From positions 1-31,200 of the IMG/VR virus record IMGVR_UViG_3300001679_000064: a stretch of DNA of 31,200 nucleotides. The stretch is one strand, 5' to 3'. Numbering within the stretch: the first letter of the stretch is position 1; each line of letters starts with the position of its first letter. Position numbers and translations under genes: made by a program. The stretch comes from a virus. The notes under the pieces were generated by a model. The model ran no database searches, was not told the DNA's origin, and worked only from the letters and a program-made list of their open reading frames with translations. Positions 14,401 through 20,692 of the stretch are shown here, piece after piece.

Positions 14401-14865
14401 GTTTTCTGGTCGGTAACTATCCGAGATCAACTGAAACAAGTTGCTCAGCCCGGTCTGGTTCTGTGCAACCATAACAAGATGGTGGCGCTTGTTGAGGGGG
14501 TTACGCTTCTTACCGCGATTCTCGTCCTCAACGACCATTCCGTATTCTTCTTTTTTCTGGCGCTTGGCATTAGCCTTGTGCTCTTCATACATTGTTCGCC
14601 ACTTACGGTGGGACTTGATGAAGTAGGATTCGCAGCCATAAATAGCTTTGAAATCCTTGCCGGCTTCATGCATCTTCTTCAGGTGTTCTACCTGAAAGGA
14701 CAACCCATTCATGTGACCGTGGTCGGTCAGGGCGTGGGCGTTCATCCCGTTCTCGTAGGCGAAATCCATATGTTCGCCGGGCATTCCCAAGCCGTCAAAG
14801 GGTGAGAGACCAGAGTGGGCGTGAAGACCCACAAACGGGATATTACTAGCGATGCGTTCAGACAT
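11455..14865 (-). CDS. dnaE: DNA polymerase III alpha subunit (DnaE-type replicase)
   Basis: The 1136-aa product is a near full-length C-family polymerase (E. coli DnaE is 1160). The PHP domain has HAH at 15-17 and TDHG at 47-50. The palm has GLGRGSAAGS (423-432) and PDIDFD with the catalytic aspartates at 464-469. The fingers include SGYGFNLSHAVSYGAVSFQ. After the helix-hairpin-helix (GIKGLGDSALDQIL) there is an OB-like C-terminus. It would synthesise phage DNA. No separate epsilon proofreading subunit, clamp or clamp loader is visible in the window; the intact-looking PHP residues leave PHP-based proofreading possible. A strong promoter and leader precede it, and AAAGG stands six bases before the ATG. 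A bacterial-type replicase is uncommon in T4-like phages. Confidence 0.95.
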   Translation of the reverse strand: MSERIASNIPFVGLHAHSGLSPFDGLGMPGEHMDFAYENGMNAHALTDHGHMNGLSFQVEHLKKMHEAGKDFKAIYGCESYFIKSHRKWRTMYEEHKANAKRQKKEEYGMVVEDENRGKKRNPLNKRHHLVMVAQNQTGLSNLFQLISDSYRPENFYRYPRMDFEMLDKYSEGLIISSACMSGPLFEDFWRNRDKSPDHVVDAMKNTIAQFKEIFGDRFYGEVQWNNIADQHLGNNFIIQACMEMGVEVISTADSHYPRPELWKDREMYKRIGWGGKIPSYAEGDNGLPETVEEVGMELYPKNGDQMWESYKRHSAKHNIEYDDTFIRDSIERTHHIAFDRVESFLPNSEVRLPEFVVPKDKTAIQALTQDALKGLQKKELTSPEYVDRLKYELGIIKDRGFAQYFLTMKAISDRAQEDMLVGLGRGSAAGSLLSYVLDITQIDPIKYSLQFERFLTKGGAGYPDIDFDVEEPMILKEQLAEDWGRTTVVPISNFNTLQLRSLIKDIGKFYDVPFMEVNKVTGVMMSEATPLAKKAHGQTAGVYTPTFDEVKEYSETLQAFFRKYPHIETHVDNLVGNMRSISRHAGGVLVAENLDRHMPLINSGGVIQTPWSEGQNVRHLEPLGFIKFDLLGLSTLRMISGAIRHILKRHYDNEEPTFQQVREYYDKNLHPDTIDFDNQEVWREVFHKGKWAGIFQMTNGGAQRFCQEAEPTSLLDFAAVTAIFRPGPLSAKAHSMYVANKTNPEQVHYDHPIIKEVLGETHGLLVFQEQLALLAHKLGKDISLDEGNLLRKVLTKKGTGKDKVKENIYKKFIAGCASHGLSKAVADKQWANMEFFSGYGFNLSHAVSYGAVSFQCAWLSYYYPVEWMAAFLDKEPEKKKAQAINTAKAFGFEIAPPSVNTSGRVWEISEDSKTLIQPLTGIKGLGDSALDQILNHRPFDTIEEFLFNEDMVYSKLNKKAIDVLVRSKSLDDLMDDRFTGLRHFWSAVAVDRPRKEKNLIDNIELYAPEGDFSEEEKLEHFASLTGIFPIHDIMPQEIQDNLLTRGCPPISEYDPDLKLVWFIPREVKVKKTKNGAEYWVISTTDSNSYDANIRCWGVKEDDRISLNKVYIANLEYNEKWGFSTRSIKRSFRRLT

Positions 14866-14894
14866 ATTAGCCTTTCTGTTGAACTATTGTTTCG

Positions 14895-14963
14895 TCGCGA
14901 AGAGATCGCGAAGAAGACTTCTCAAGTATAGGTATATTATAGACTAGTTTTGAATATATTCAA
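14895..14963 (-). promoter_or_regulatory. dnaE promoter TTGAAT-N16-TATAAT with palindromic -35 and leader repeats
   Basis: The minus strand has TTGAAT (14958-14963), a 16-bp spacer and a perfect TATAAT (14936-14941). The -35 lies in a 14-bp palindrome, TTGAATATATTCAA (14950-14963), a possible operator. In the leader, TCGCGA recurs at 14895-14900 and 14906-14911, 11 bp apart, as part of a TCGCGAAGA direct repeat on the plus strand. Start of transcription would be near 14929, giving a leader of about 65 nt. Confidence 0.65.
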
Positions 14964-14997
14964 GTTAAAAAGTGAAAGAGTCCCAACCTCTCTTTCA
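14964..14997 (-). terminator. Rho-independent terminator after the glycosyltransferase gene
   Basis: The minus strand has an 8-bp perfect stem, TGAAAGAG (14990-14997) pairing with CTCTTTCA (14973-14980), a 9-base loop and then CTTTTT. It lies between the stop of the glycosyltransferase gene (15038) and the dnaE promoter, exactly where one operon should end and the next begin. Confidence 0.75.
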
Positions 14998-15037
14998 GCC
15001 ACCTGTCACAGCAGGGTACCAATTTTATTAAAAATGA

Positions 15038-16297
15038 TTAATACTTTGTCATAGGGGAGATAATACCTTCTGAGTGGTCTAGGTCGCTGTCCAGATTCTC
15101 AATGTATTTAGGAAGTTCCGGCTCAACCTTGCTGTCCAGTAGGTTTGCCAAGAGTGTTTGGTATCCGCGGATGTTTTCTTGGTTATGTATAGAGAATTTA
15201 TGAAGAACCTCGGCGCATTGCCTGTTATATCCCTCTAGGTCGTCGCGATCTTCGTGACAAAGAGCTGCCTCTAGCTGGTGGGTCGCGGCAGTTACGTTGG
15301 CTCCCCGATAGTAGTATCCCAAGTCCGGCATGAACTCGGAGTTGTGGACCACTGGAATTTGCAGGTATGCTGCTTCAAGAAGAGTATAGTTTAGGCCGTT
15401 CGCGAAGTGGTGGTGGAACATTATCCGGGCGGTCTTCAGTATGGTGGGGAAATTATGCCTTAGTTCAAAAGAGACCTTGATGTCCCTGGCGAGCGGGAAA
15501 TACTTAACATATCGGTTGACCGCGTCATTGTGCTTGAATACCTGCAGTCCGTTGAATAAATAAAGCTTGGAGAACTCCTCTTTGCCGCGGGTGTGCAAGA
15601 AGTTTGTAGCAATGTATGGAAACATAGAAGTCTTTAGGATGTTCAGGTTTGGTTCAGTGCAGAATATTGCCTTATTGCGAGGGTCATCTTTGAAAAAGAA
15701 TGGGTTATCTTTCCCCTCAGAGTAGACCTTGTCCTCCTCAACTAGTATTTCCAGCAACTTGGAGTCCCAGATATATGGACACGTATGTCCTCGGTCGGCG
15801 TTGTAGCGGTGGATCATATAGTCTTTCTGCCAGGAGAAGTGAGGGCTCATCCATACGGCGTCTATGGAGGAATCCTCTCTCAGGAGACCCAGAGATGATG
15901 GGTTTTTGCCGGTGTCCGGGTCGGCGGTCAAGTGACCGAAGACAAAGGTCTCTTGATCCATTATGTATCGGTTCCCGTAAATGACCGCGGCGATCTTCAC
16001 TCCGAGATCACGGTAGGGCTTTAAGTATGTGCTGCTCAACATCAGGCTGATCAGCAAAAGAATATCCAGATGGTACTTTTCCAGAAAAAGATCTAAATGA
16101 TATGCCTTAACGCCGAAGACGTCCATCTCTTCGGGCTCGCCGTCAACCTGACCGCGAGGGTAGACCAATATCGGAGAAACAGATGGAATTAAGTTTAACA
16201 GAAGATAGAGATAATATGCGTTCTGGTGTAATCCATTAGAGAAGTATCGTTTAGATTCTGGGTTTACGACTATACCAACAATTATCTTTCTAGACAT
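15038..16297 (-). CDS. DUF2827-like GT-B glycosyltransferase
   Basis: The 419-aa product has a GT-B-like layout. An N-terminal Rossmann-like half starts KIIVGIVVNPE. The second half has TEPNLNILKTSMFPY (214-228), then HHHFANGLNYTLLEAAY (295-311), IPVVHNSEF (314-322) and LGYYYRGANV (326-335). The HNS...DLGYYY ending is what I know from the DUF2827 group, treated as glycosyltransferases. The donor-site Glu308 fits the E-x-A pattern. No signal peptide or membrane span is present, so it acts in the cytoplasm. The target could be phage DNA bases, a virion protein or a host glycan; nothing in the sequence decides. GGGGG precedes the ATG and a terminator follows the gene. Confidence 0.65.
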   Translation of the reverse strand: MSRKIIVGIVVNPESKRYFSNGLHQNAYYLYLLLNLIPSVSPILVYPRGQVDGEPEEMDVFGVKAYHLDLFLEKYHLDILLLISLMLSSTYLKPYRDLGVKIAAVIYGNRYIMDQETFVFGHLTADPDTGKNPSSLGLLREDSSIDAVWMSPHFSWQKDYMIHRYNADRGHTCPYIWDSKLLEILVEEDKVYSEGKDNPFFFKDDPRNKAIFCTEPNLNILKTSMFPYIATNFLHTRGKEEFSKLYLFNGLQVFKHNDAVNRYVKYFPLARDIKVSFELRHNFPTILKTARIMFHHHFANGLNYTLLEAAYLQIPVVHNSEFMPDLGYYYRGANVTAATHQLEAALCHEDRDDLEGYNRQCAEVLHKFSIHNQENIRGYQTLLANLLDSKVEPELPKYIENLDSDLDHSEGIISPMTKY

Positions 16298-16359
16298 CCA
16301 CGTTCCCCCGGAAATTCTACTGTATTTTAAATAGAACAGAGAACAAGAAGGTGACCGTC

Positions 16360-16740
16360 TTATTCTTCTTTTCCCTCTACATCGTTTATTGGTTCCGGCA
16401 TGCCGTAGAATTGCTGCTCGCCATCCTCAAAGGTGATAATAGTACCGTTCTTTGGGTGAGGGGCGATGTGGACTTTAATAAAGTCTGAGAATGAGTCAAA
16501 AACTGCGATAGAGCCTCGGGGACGAGGCCATAACCAGTGTAGGACAGCTTGTCCTGTCGCAAGCTCAATGCCCTCAATAACTACGCCGTCGCCACTGATG
16601 CCCGTTTCATCTGAACGGCGGCACACCGTGAAGGTGCGGATGCCTTGCGGGGCTAAGTGTCGGGGCGGCTTTGGCTTGAGGGTTTCGGAGGTCATCGCCT
16701 GCTCTTCCTCAGTTACCTCTTCTTTATTTTCTTCGTTCAT
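16360..16740 (-). CDS. Conserved phage hypothetical protein, 126 aa
   Basis: After an acidic, Glu-rich, disordered first 25 residues, the product has FTVCRRSDETGISGDGVVIEG, VLHWLWPRPRGSIAVFDSFSDFIKVH and a C-terminal GTIITFEDG. I recognise the T-G-x-S-G-x-G-V-x-x-EG ... W ... S-x-A-x-(Y/F)DS pattern from small proteins in many phages and bacteria, without known function; it looks like an all-beta domain. I start it at the ATG at 16740, six bases after AGGAG and ten bases after the metK stop, rather than at 16770 inside metK. Confidence 0.7.
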   Translation of the reverse strand: MNEENKEEVTEEEQAMTSETLKPKPPRHLAPQGIRTFTVCRRSDETGISGDGVVIEGIELATGQAVLHWLWPRPRGSIAVFDSFSDFIKVHIAPHPKNGTIITFEDGEQQFYGMPEPINDVEGKEE

Positions 16741-16750
16741 GTGGTTCTCC

Positions 16751-17719
16751 TCATCCCCAAGTAAAGCCATTTCCGAAATGACCCCACCCGGCGGTCTGAC
16801 TATAGGTAGGGGTCTTTAGTTCAAGTAAACTGGCTATGCCGTCAGGCGTTAAATCATATTCAGTAATCTCGTGAGACGTCCCATCAACAATGGCTGTGGC
16901 TTGAACTGGTTCAGGGTGTCCAATTGCGTAGGCAAGGTATACTCTTACCTCGTCTGCGTTGTGTGCCTTGAGATAATCTACCGCAATGCGGCGAGCCATG
17001 TATGCGGCTGAGCGGTCAACCTTAGACGGGTCCTTGCCGCTGAATGCACCACCGCCGATTGGAACTCTTGGTCCATAGTTATCGACTACAAGCTTGCGAC
17101 CCGTAAGACCCGTGTCGGCATCAAAGCCGCCAACTTCCCAATCGCCAGCAGGGTTAGCATGTATCTCTACTTCAGTGTCTCGGGCGAAGGCGGACTCGCC
17201 AAGAGAGTCGAGCCAGTATCTTATCCTCTCTTGGAGCACTCGCCGAGGAGCGTTTTGAAAACTTGCGACGACGGCAGAGATTGTGCCGGCGTCTAGCGTA
17301 ATTTGGGTCTTCCCGTCAAAGGGAAACTCCGCATACAGTAGCTGACATAGTTGCCTTGCTAAGAAGAGTTCCTGCGGAATAAGCGACGGGTTTTCATTAC
17401 AGGCATAGCCGACCATGATTCCTTGGTCGCCAGCACCGCCGACATCTACCCCTTGTGAAATAAAGTTGCTCTGTTTGACGATGTTGATGTCAACTACGTC
17501 TACTTCATTATAAACGCTGCGAACTACTTGTTCAAAATCAACTTCGGCGTCGGTGGTAACTTCTCCCATCAACACGATTTTTCGGTGTCCGCCCATAGTT
17601 TCAACTGCGACCCTTGAGTGAGGGTCCTGGGCTAAACAGGCATCTAACACGGCATCTGATATCCTATCACAGATTTTATCTGGATGATGCGGGCTAACAC
17701 ATTCTGCGGTTCTAATCAT
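16751..17719 (-). CDS. metK: S-adenosylmethionine synthetase, short form
   Basis: The 322-aa product keeps the MetK signatures: HPDKICDRISDAVLD (12-26), the GAGDQGIMVGYA loop (95-106), DTGLTGRK (202-209) and the triphosphate-binding GGGAFSGKDPSKVDRSAAY (222-240). The enzyme makes SAM from methionine and ATP. It is about 60 residues shorter than the roughly 384-residue bacterial enzyme, with parts between the conserved blocks compacted, yet the catalytic segments remain. Phage MetK would raise SAM for methylation or for a SAM-consuming modification, or replace SAM lost during infection; no methyltransferase is visible in the window. The start at 17719 has AGAAAG upstream and follows the ADP-ribosyltransferase-like gene by 12 bases. 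Confidence 0.92.
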   Translation of the reverse strand: MIRTAECVSPHHPDKICDRISDAVLDACLAQDPHSRVAVETMGGHRKIVLMGEVTTDAEVDFEQVVRSVYNEVDVVDINIVKQSNFISQGVDVGGAGDQGIMVGYACNENPSLIPQELFLARQLCQLLYAEFPFDGKTQITLDAGTISAVVASFQNAPRRVLQERIRYWLDSLGESAFARDTEVEIHANPAGDWEVGGFDADTGLTGRKLVVDNYGPRVPIGGGAFSGKDPSKVDRSAAYMARRIAVDYLKAHNADEVRVYLAYAIGHPEPVQATAIVDGTSHEITEYDLTPDGIASLLELKTPTYSQTAGWGHFGNGFTWG

Positions 17720-17731
17720 GATTGTTTCTTT

Positions 17732-18253
17732 CTAGCCTTCTTCTTGGGCTTTGTCTTCGTCCGAGACAGGGGTTACTTCAATTGGGCTGAACCAGGCAAC
17801 TACATCAAAGTTGGCAGTTGAATAGTAAATGCCATCAAAATCTTCACGAATGTCCTCTAGGATTTCGTCCCACTCTATTCCTTTTCTGAGACCGTATACG
17901 GGGTGGCGGTGACCTTTCGGGAACTCTTCCGACTGGACCTGTCGGTATCCAAGTGGATCGTTGCGGAAGTCGTATACTCTATTTGTCGGGACCGCGGTCG
18001 TATATAAAGTTGAGCTGTTGAAAAAGTGTTCCTTCTGGTTTGGGTCCAGATAAAAGAAGACTCGCGGGGTGCTTGCAGTATCAAACTCACGTCGTGAATA
18101 GCTCCCCTTCTCGTGCTTCGGGTCTAGTACTAGCGGGTCCTGCTTCGCTGTTGTGTAATGATACAGTGATAACGTGCCGCCCTTATCATAACTGGCGAGG
18201 TCATTCTCGGTCTCCGTTAGAAACTTCCGGAAGTCTTCTATAAGGTCTTTCAC
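17732..18253 (-). CDS. ADP-ribosyltransferase-like protein with N-terminal capsid-targeting-like tag
   Basis: The 173-aa product begins MKDLIEDFRKFLTETE, a charged helix ending L12-T13-E14, like the short targeting peptides of T4 Alt and internal proteins that are cut after L/I-x-E. The body has SLYHYTTAK (29-37), LDPKHEKGSYSRREF (43-57), RVFFYLDP (64-71), VYDFRNDP (93-100) and a final FDGIYYS...VVAWFSPIEV (139-160). This series resembles the ADP-ribosyltransferase-like domain at the C-terminus of phage MuF-type head proteins: H-Y near the start, an R-rich turn, F-Y strand and a terminal strand pair. Catalytic residues would be His32 and an acidic residue near the end, not certain. Activity and head packaging are inference. 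Confidence 0.5.
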   Translation of the reverse strand: MKDLIEDFRKFLTETENDLASYDKGGTLSLYHYTTAKQDPLVLDPKHEKGSYSRREFDTASTPRVFFYLDPNQKEHFFNSSTLYTTAVPTNRVYDFRNDPLGYRQVQSEEFPKGHRHPVYGLRKGIEWDEILEDIREDFDGIYYSTANFDVVAWFSPIEVTPVSDEDKAQEEG

Positions 18254-18272
18254 TGTTTTCCTCCTGCGGCGG

Positions 18273-18527
18273 TCAGTCGGCGACGCAAATCAAGTGGCTC
18301 TCTCCGATAAATATATAGGTTTCAGAGTTCACTCTTACCTCTTCTTTACCGAAAGTGTGGAAAACAACAGTCTTTCCTGACAAATCCTCAGCGCAGTCAG
18401 AGGCACATGAAAGTACTACAGCCGTCATGAACTCCTGCACCTTCTCTTCCGTTGGCACGAAAAACATTCCTTGCTTCGGTTCGGTCTTGATCTCTTCAAT
18501 GTGTAATCTGCGGTTTAGTGGCTTCAT
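18273..18527 (-). CDS. GroES-like co-chaperonin
   Basis: The 84-aa product starts MKPLNRRLHIEEI, the strand that opens GroES (typically I-x-PL-x-D/N-R-V), then has a GMFFVP segment (20-25) in the place of the mobile loop, AVVLSCAS (36-43), GKTVVFHTFG (51-60), EEVRVNSETYIFIGESHLICVAD (62-84), matching the GroES order of V-x-x-G-D-x-V-x-F, then E-x-Y-x-x-(I/M)-x-E-x-(D/H)-(I/L). It is shorter than GroES (about 97) because the roof region is reduced. Phages use such proteins (T4 gp31) to direct host GroEL to the major capsid protein. I start it at the ATG at 18527, overlapping the previous stop as ATGA with AAGGA seven bases upstream. Confidence 0.7.
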   Translation of the reverse strand: MKPLNRRLHIEEIKTEPKQGMFFVPTEEKVQEFMTAVVLSCASDCAEDLSGKTVVFHTFGKEEVRVNSETYIFIGESHLICVAD

Positions 18528-18757
18528 TGTAATTCCTTCCAAGATTCCTGAAGTCTCTCAAAGTCAGGTCGTGATAGTTGGGTCCATTCTCTCAAGTTGC
18601 AGTGTTTGCAGTAGCACTCAAGAGCGATTTGACCGGTTGCGATTGCGCGGGATTGCCCTGACGGCTTCCAGGCGTGAGGATTCTTTGCCTTCTTCTGTTC
18701 TCTGTCACAAAAACCGTTCTTTAGGTTTTCCGGCATAAGGTAATTTAGAGTAGCCAT
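18524..18757 (-). CDS. Small Cys-containing protein, 77 aa
   Basis: A basic N-terminal half (DREQKKAKNPHAWKPSG) is followed by ALECYCKHCNLREW, with Cys at about 48, 50 and 53, and a helical C-terminus (DFERLQESWKELQ). An N-terminal Cys (GFC, about residue 17) could complete a four-Cys metal site. No family is recognised. AAGGGG precedes the ATG at 18757, and its stop overlaps the GroES-like start as ATGA, so the two are coupled. Confidence 0.65.
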   Translation of the reverse strand: MATLNYLMPENLKNGFCDREQKKAKNPHAWKPSGQSRAIATGQIALECYCKHCNLREWTQLSRPDFERLQESWKELQ

Positions 18758-18781
18758 AATAAGCCCCTTTCAACTTCGTTT

Positions 18782-18810
18782 ATGATACTCTATATTTGTG
18801 GTTTCGTTAA
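18782..18810 (-). promoter_or_regulatory. Possible promoter TTAACG-N17-TATCAT
   Basis: In the 57-bp gap between the reductase and the Cys-containing gene the minus strand has TTAACG (18805-18810), a 17-bp spacer and TATCAT (18782-18787), four and five of six consensus bases. Transcription would begin near 18775, about 18 nt before the ATG at 18757. Confidence 0.35.
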
Positions 18811-18814
18811 ATCT

Positions 18815-20692
18815 TTAGGTGATTTCACAGCTTCCACCGGCACAAGCTAACTCGCCCTTCAGATCTGTATTATCATCTTCCTCAATGATCTTGGAAAGAT
18901 CAATGCCGACAAGAGATTCCATCATCACTTGATATTTCTCTTTTGAGCAGCCCTCGAAGGGTGCTTGCTTGTAGCTGTGCTCGTTTTCATCGTAAGGGAG
19001 AACAGCCAATCCATTATAGGAGTTGCGGTTATCCCACATCCACTCGCCTGCGTCATCCCACTCGTTTGGTCTTAAGGATACAGTTGCTGAAACGTTGTGT
19101 CCGTTCTGTCCTGTTCTCTTGCCGGGCTTGACCCATTCTTGTGTGATCTTCTTTACTCTCCGTAAAAGCTGGAAGGCAGATTCGGTGCGAAGGATTGAGC
19201 CTTCTGGTGCCTTCTGTGGGACCGAGATAACTGCAGTATCGTGGGGTCGGAAGTATTCATCTTCCACGAGTTCTGGGTGGTGAATTGCTAGGTGCCAATA
19301 AATTGGCTCATTTTTGCCAACTCTGATCCGTCGGATGTAATAATCGTTATGCCAGGCATGGATACCACTGGAGGTGCCGAGGGTCAAACTCGTGGTGCCT
19401 GCTGGTTTAACACAGGTTGTACGGGCAGCCTTGTTGATCTCAATCAGTTGGGCGATGCGAGCATTCTCTTCTTTGACGACATGTGCTGCAGCCGTCAAAT
19501 CTATGTCGTCTTCCAAAACTCGTCCGGATGCAATGCCCGTCATAGATACGCCAACAAGAGCGTCCTTCTCTGTGGTTCGTTGCCAGACTGGGCGGAGATA
19601 GTGGAAGTCCGTGTAACCAGCCTGAAGTGTGCCTATAAACGCTGCGGAGCGTACTCTGTCCTCTAGGTCTCGCTGGTCTTTAACATTGCTAACGTTGACT
19701 TCCGTGAGGTTGCAGAACTGGAATGGTCTGAGTGCGATCTCGCAACACGGGTTGGTGCCCCAGTCTTTATCGTTTGATAAATAGATGCCTGGTTCACCGG
19801 CGTTGGATGCCTCTACTCGCTTCCAGATGTCTAGGAAGAATTCTTTTGTGATTCTGTGCCGCAAAAGCACGGCTGAGTTGTTAGCTCTGCCTCGTTGGGG
19901 ATTTGTCTCCCACCAGTTGCCAGTCTTGCAGGAGAGCATATCGTTGTCGCAAGCTGAGAATAGCGAAATGAGAGCGGCGCGACGGATGCCACCGGCTAGA
20001 ACTGCGTCGGCAATGTAGCACACGATGTCGTGAACTTCAATCGGAGTGAGCTTGTCGCCGTCAGATTTATCTTGTAAAACGCCCTCGACCTTAACGAGGC
20101 ACTCTCTTAACGGCTGTGGTCCTGGCGCTGAGCCGCCAGAGGTTACTAGGCGAGCACCCTTTGGGCGGATGTCGCTGAAATCAAACCGAAGGCGGGAGCC
20201 TCCAAAGAAGTAGCTGCGCACAAGATGTTTTACTGCGTCTGCCCAGCCCTCTATACTGTCATTGATTAAATACCGCCGGGATCGCTCTTGGTTTGGCTTC
20301 CTAATCTCTGGCAGTTGCTCAACGTGATGCTTCTGGACAGAATACCCAACACCTGTGCCGCCAAGGAGCAGGAACATGATCTCACTGAAAACTCTCCAGT
20401 CATCAATGGGTGCGTATGCACAATTGAATACGCGATTGGGAGAGATCTCGATAGGCTTGCCGGCAAATTGCATTGAACGCATTGACGGAAGGACCTTCTT
20501 CTGAAGAACAAAAGAATAAGCAGACACGATCTCTGCCTTGAGGGCTGGGTACTTCTTGATATGCATCTGCATATTCCGAGCTACCAGTTCTTCCCAAGTT
20601 TCGCGGCGGCTCTGTTCCGGTAAGTAGCGAGCATATTTCATATAGACAGTGATGTCTGATAATATCTTATTGGATAAGTCTAGTTCACTCAT
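18815..20692 (-). CDS. Class II (adenosylcobalamin-dependent) ribonucleoside-triphosphate reductase, monomeric type
   Basis: The 625-aa product matches the monomeric B12-dependent RTPR family. Compared with the Lactobacillus leichmannii enzyme the key residues fit: Cys91 (NCAY) for one redox Cys, NPCCE with Cys316 and Glu318 for the thiyl-radical Cys and Glu, Cys327 eleven residues on for the second redox Cys, and the C-terminal pair Cys617-x4-Cys622. KPAGTTSLTLGTSSGIHAWH (429-448) is the substrate phosphate region. It makes dNTPs from NTPs and needs no oxygen or small subunit but does need cobalamin, so the host must have B12. It is shorter than the 739-residue L. leichmannii protein. The start overlaps the helicase stop as ATGA. 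Confidence 0.93.
   Translation of the reverse strand: MSELDLSNKILSDITVYMKYARYLPEQSRRETWEELVARNMQMHIKKYPALKAEIVSAYSFVLQKKVLPSMRSMQFAGKPIEISPNRVFNCAYAPIDDWRVFSEIMFLLLGGTGVGYSVQKHHVEQLPEIRKPNQERSRRYLINDSIEGWADAVKHLVRSYFFGGSRLRFDFSDIRPKGARLVTSGGSAPGPQPLRECLVKVEGVLQDKSDGDKLTPIEVHDIVCYIADAVLAGGIRRAALISLFSACDNDMLSCKTGNWWETNPQRGRANNSAVLLRHRITKEFFLDIWKRVEASNAGEPGIYLSNDKDWGTNPCCEIALRPFQFCNLTEVNVSNVKDQRDLEDRVRSAAFIGTLQAGYTDFHYLRPVWQRTTEKDALVGVSMTGIASGRVLEDDIDLTAAAHVVKEENARIAQLIEINKAARTTCVKPAGTTSLTLGTSSGIHAWHNDYYIRRIRVGKNEPIYWHLAIHHPELVEDEYFRPHDTAVISVPQKAPEGSILRTESAFQLLRRVKKITQEWVKPGKRTGQNGHNVSATVSLRPNEWDDAGEWMWDNRNSYNGLAVLPYDENEHSYKQAPFEGCSKEKYQVMMESLVGIDLSKIIEEDDNTDLKGELACAGGSCEIT

Noticed and set aside
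16298-16359. Promoter in front of the glycosyltransferase gene
   Set aside because: TTGTTC and TACAGT are 16 bp apart but match only three and four consensus bases, which is not above chance in A/T-rich sequence.
19292-19666. Plus-strand open frame of 124 codons
   Set aside because: It is antisense to the catalytic region of the class II reductase and gives a Cys-rich composition without a plausible start site.
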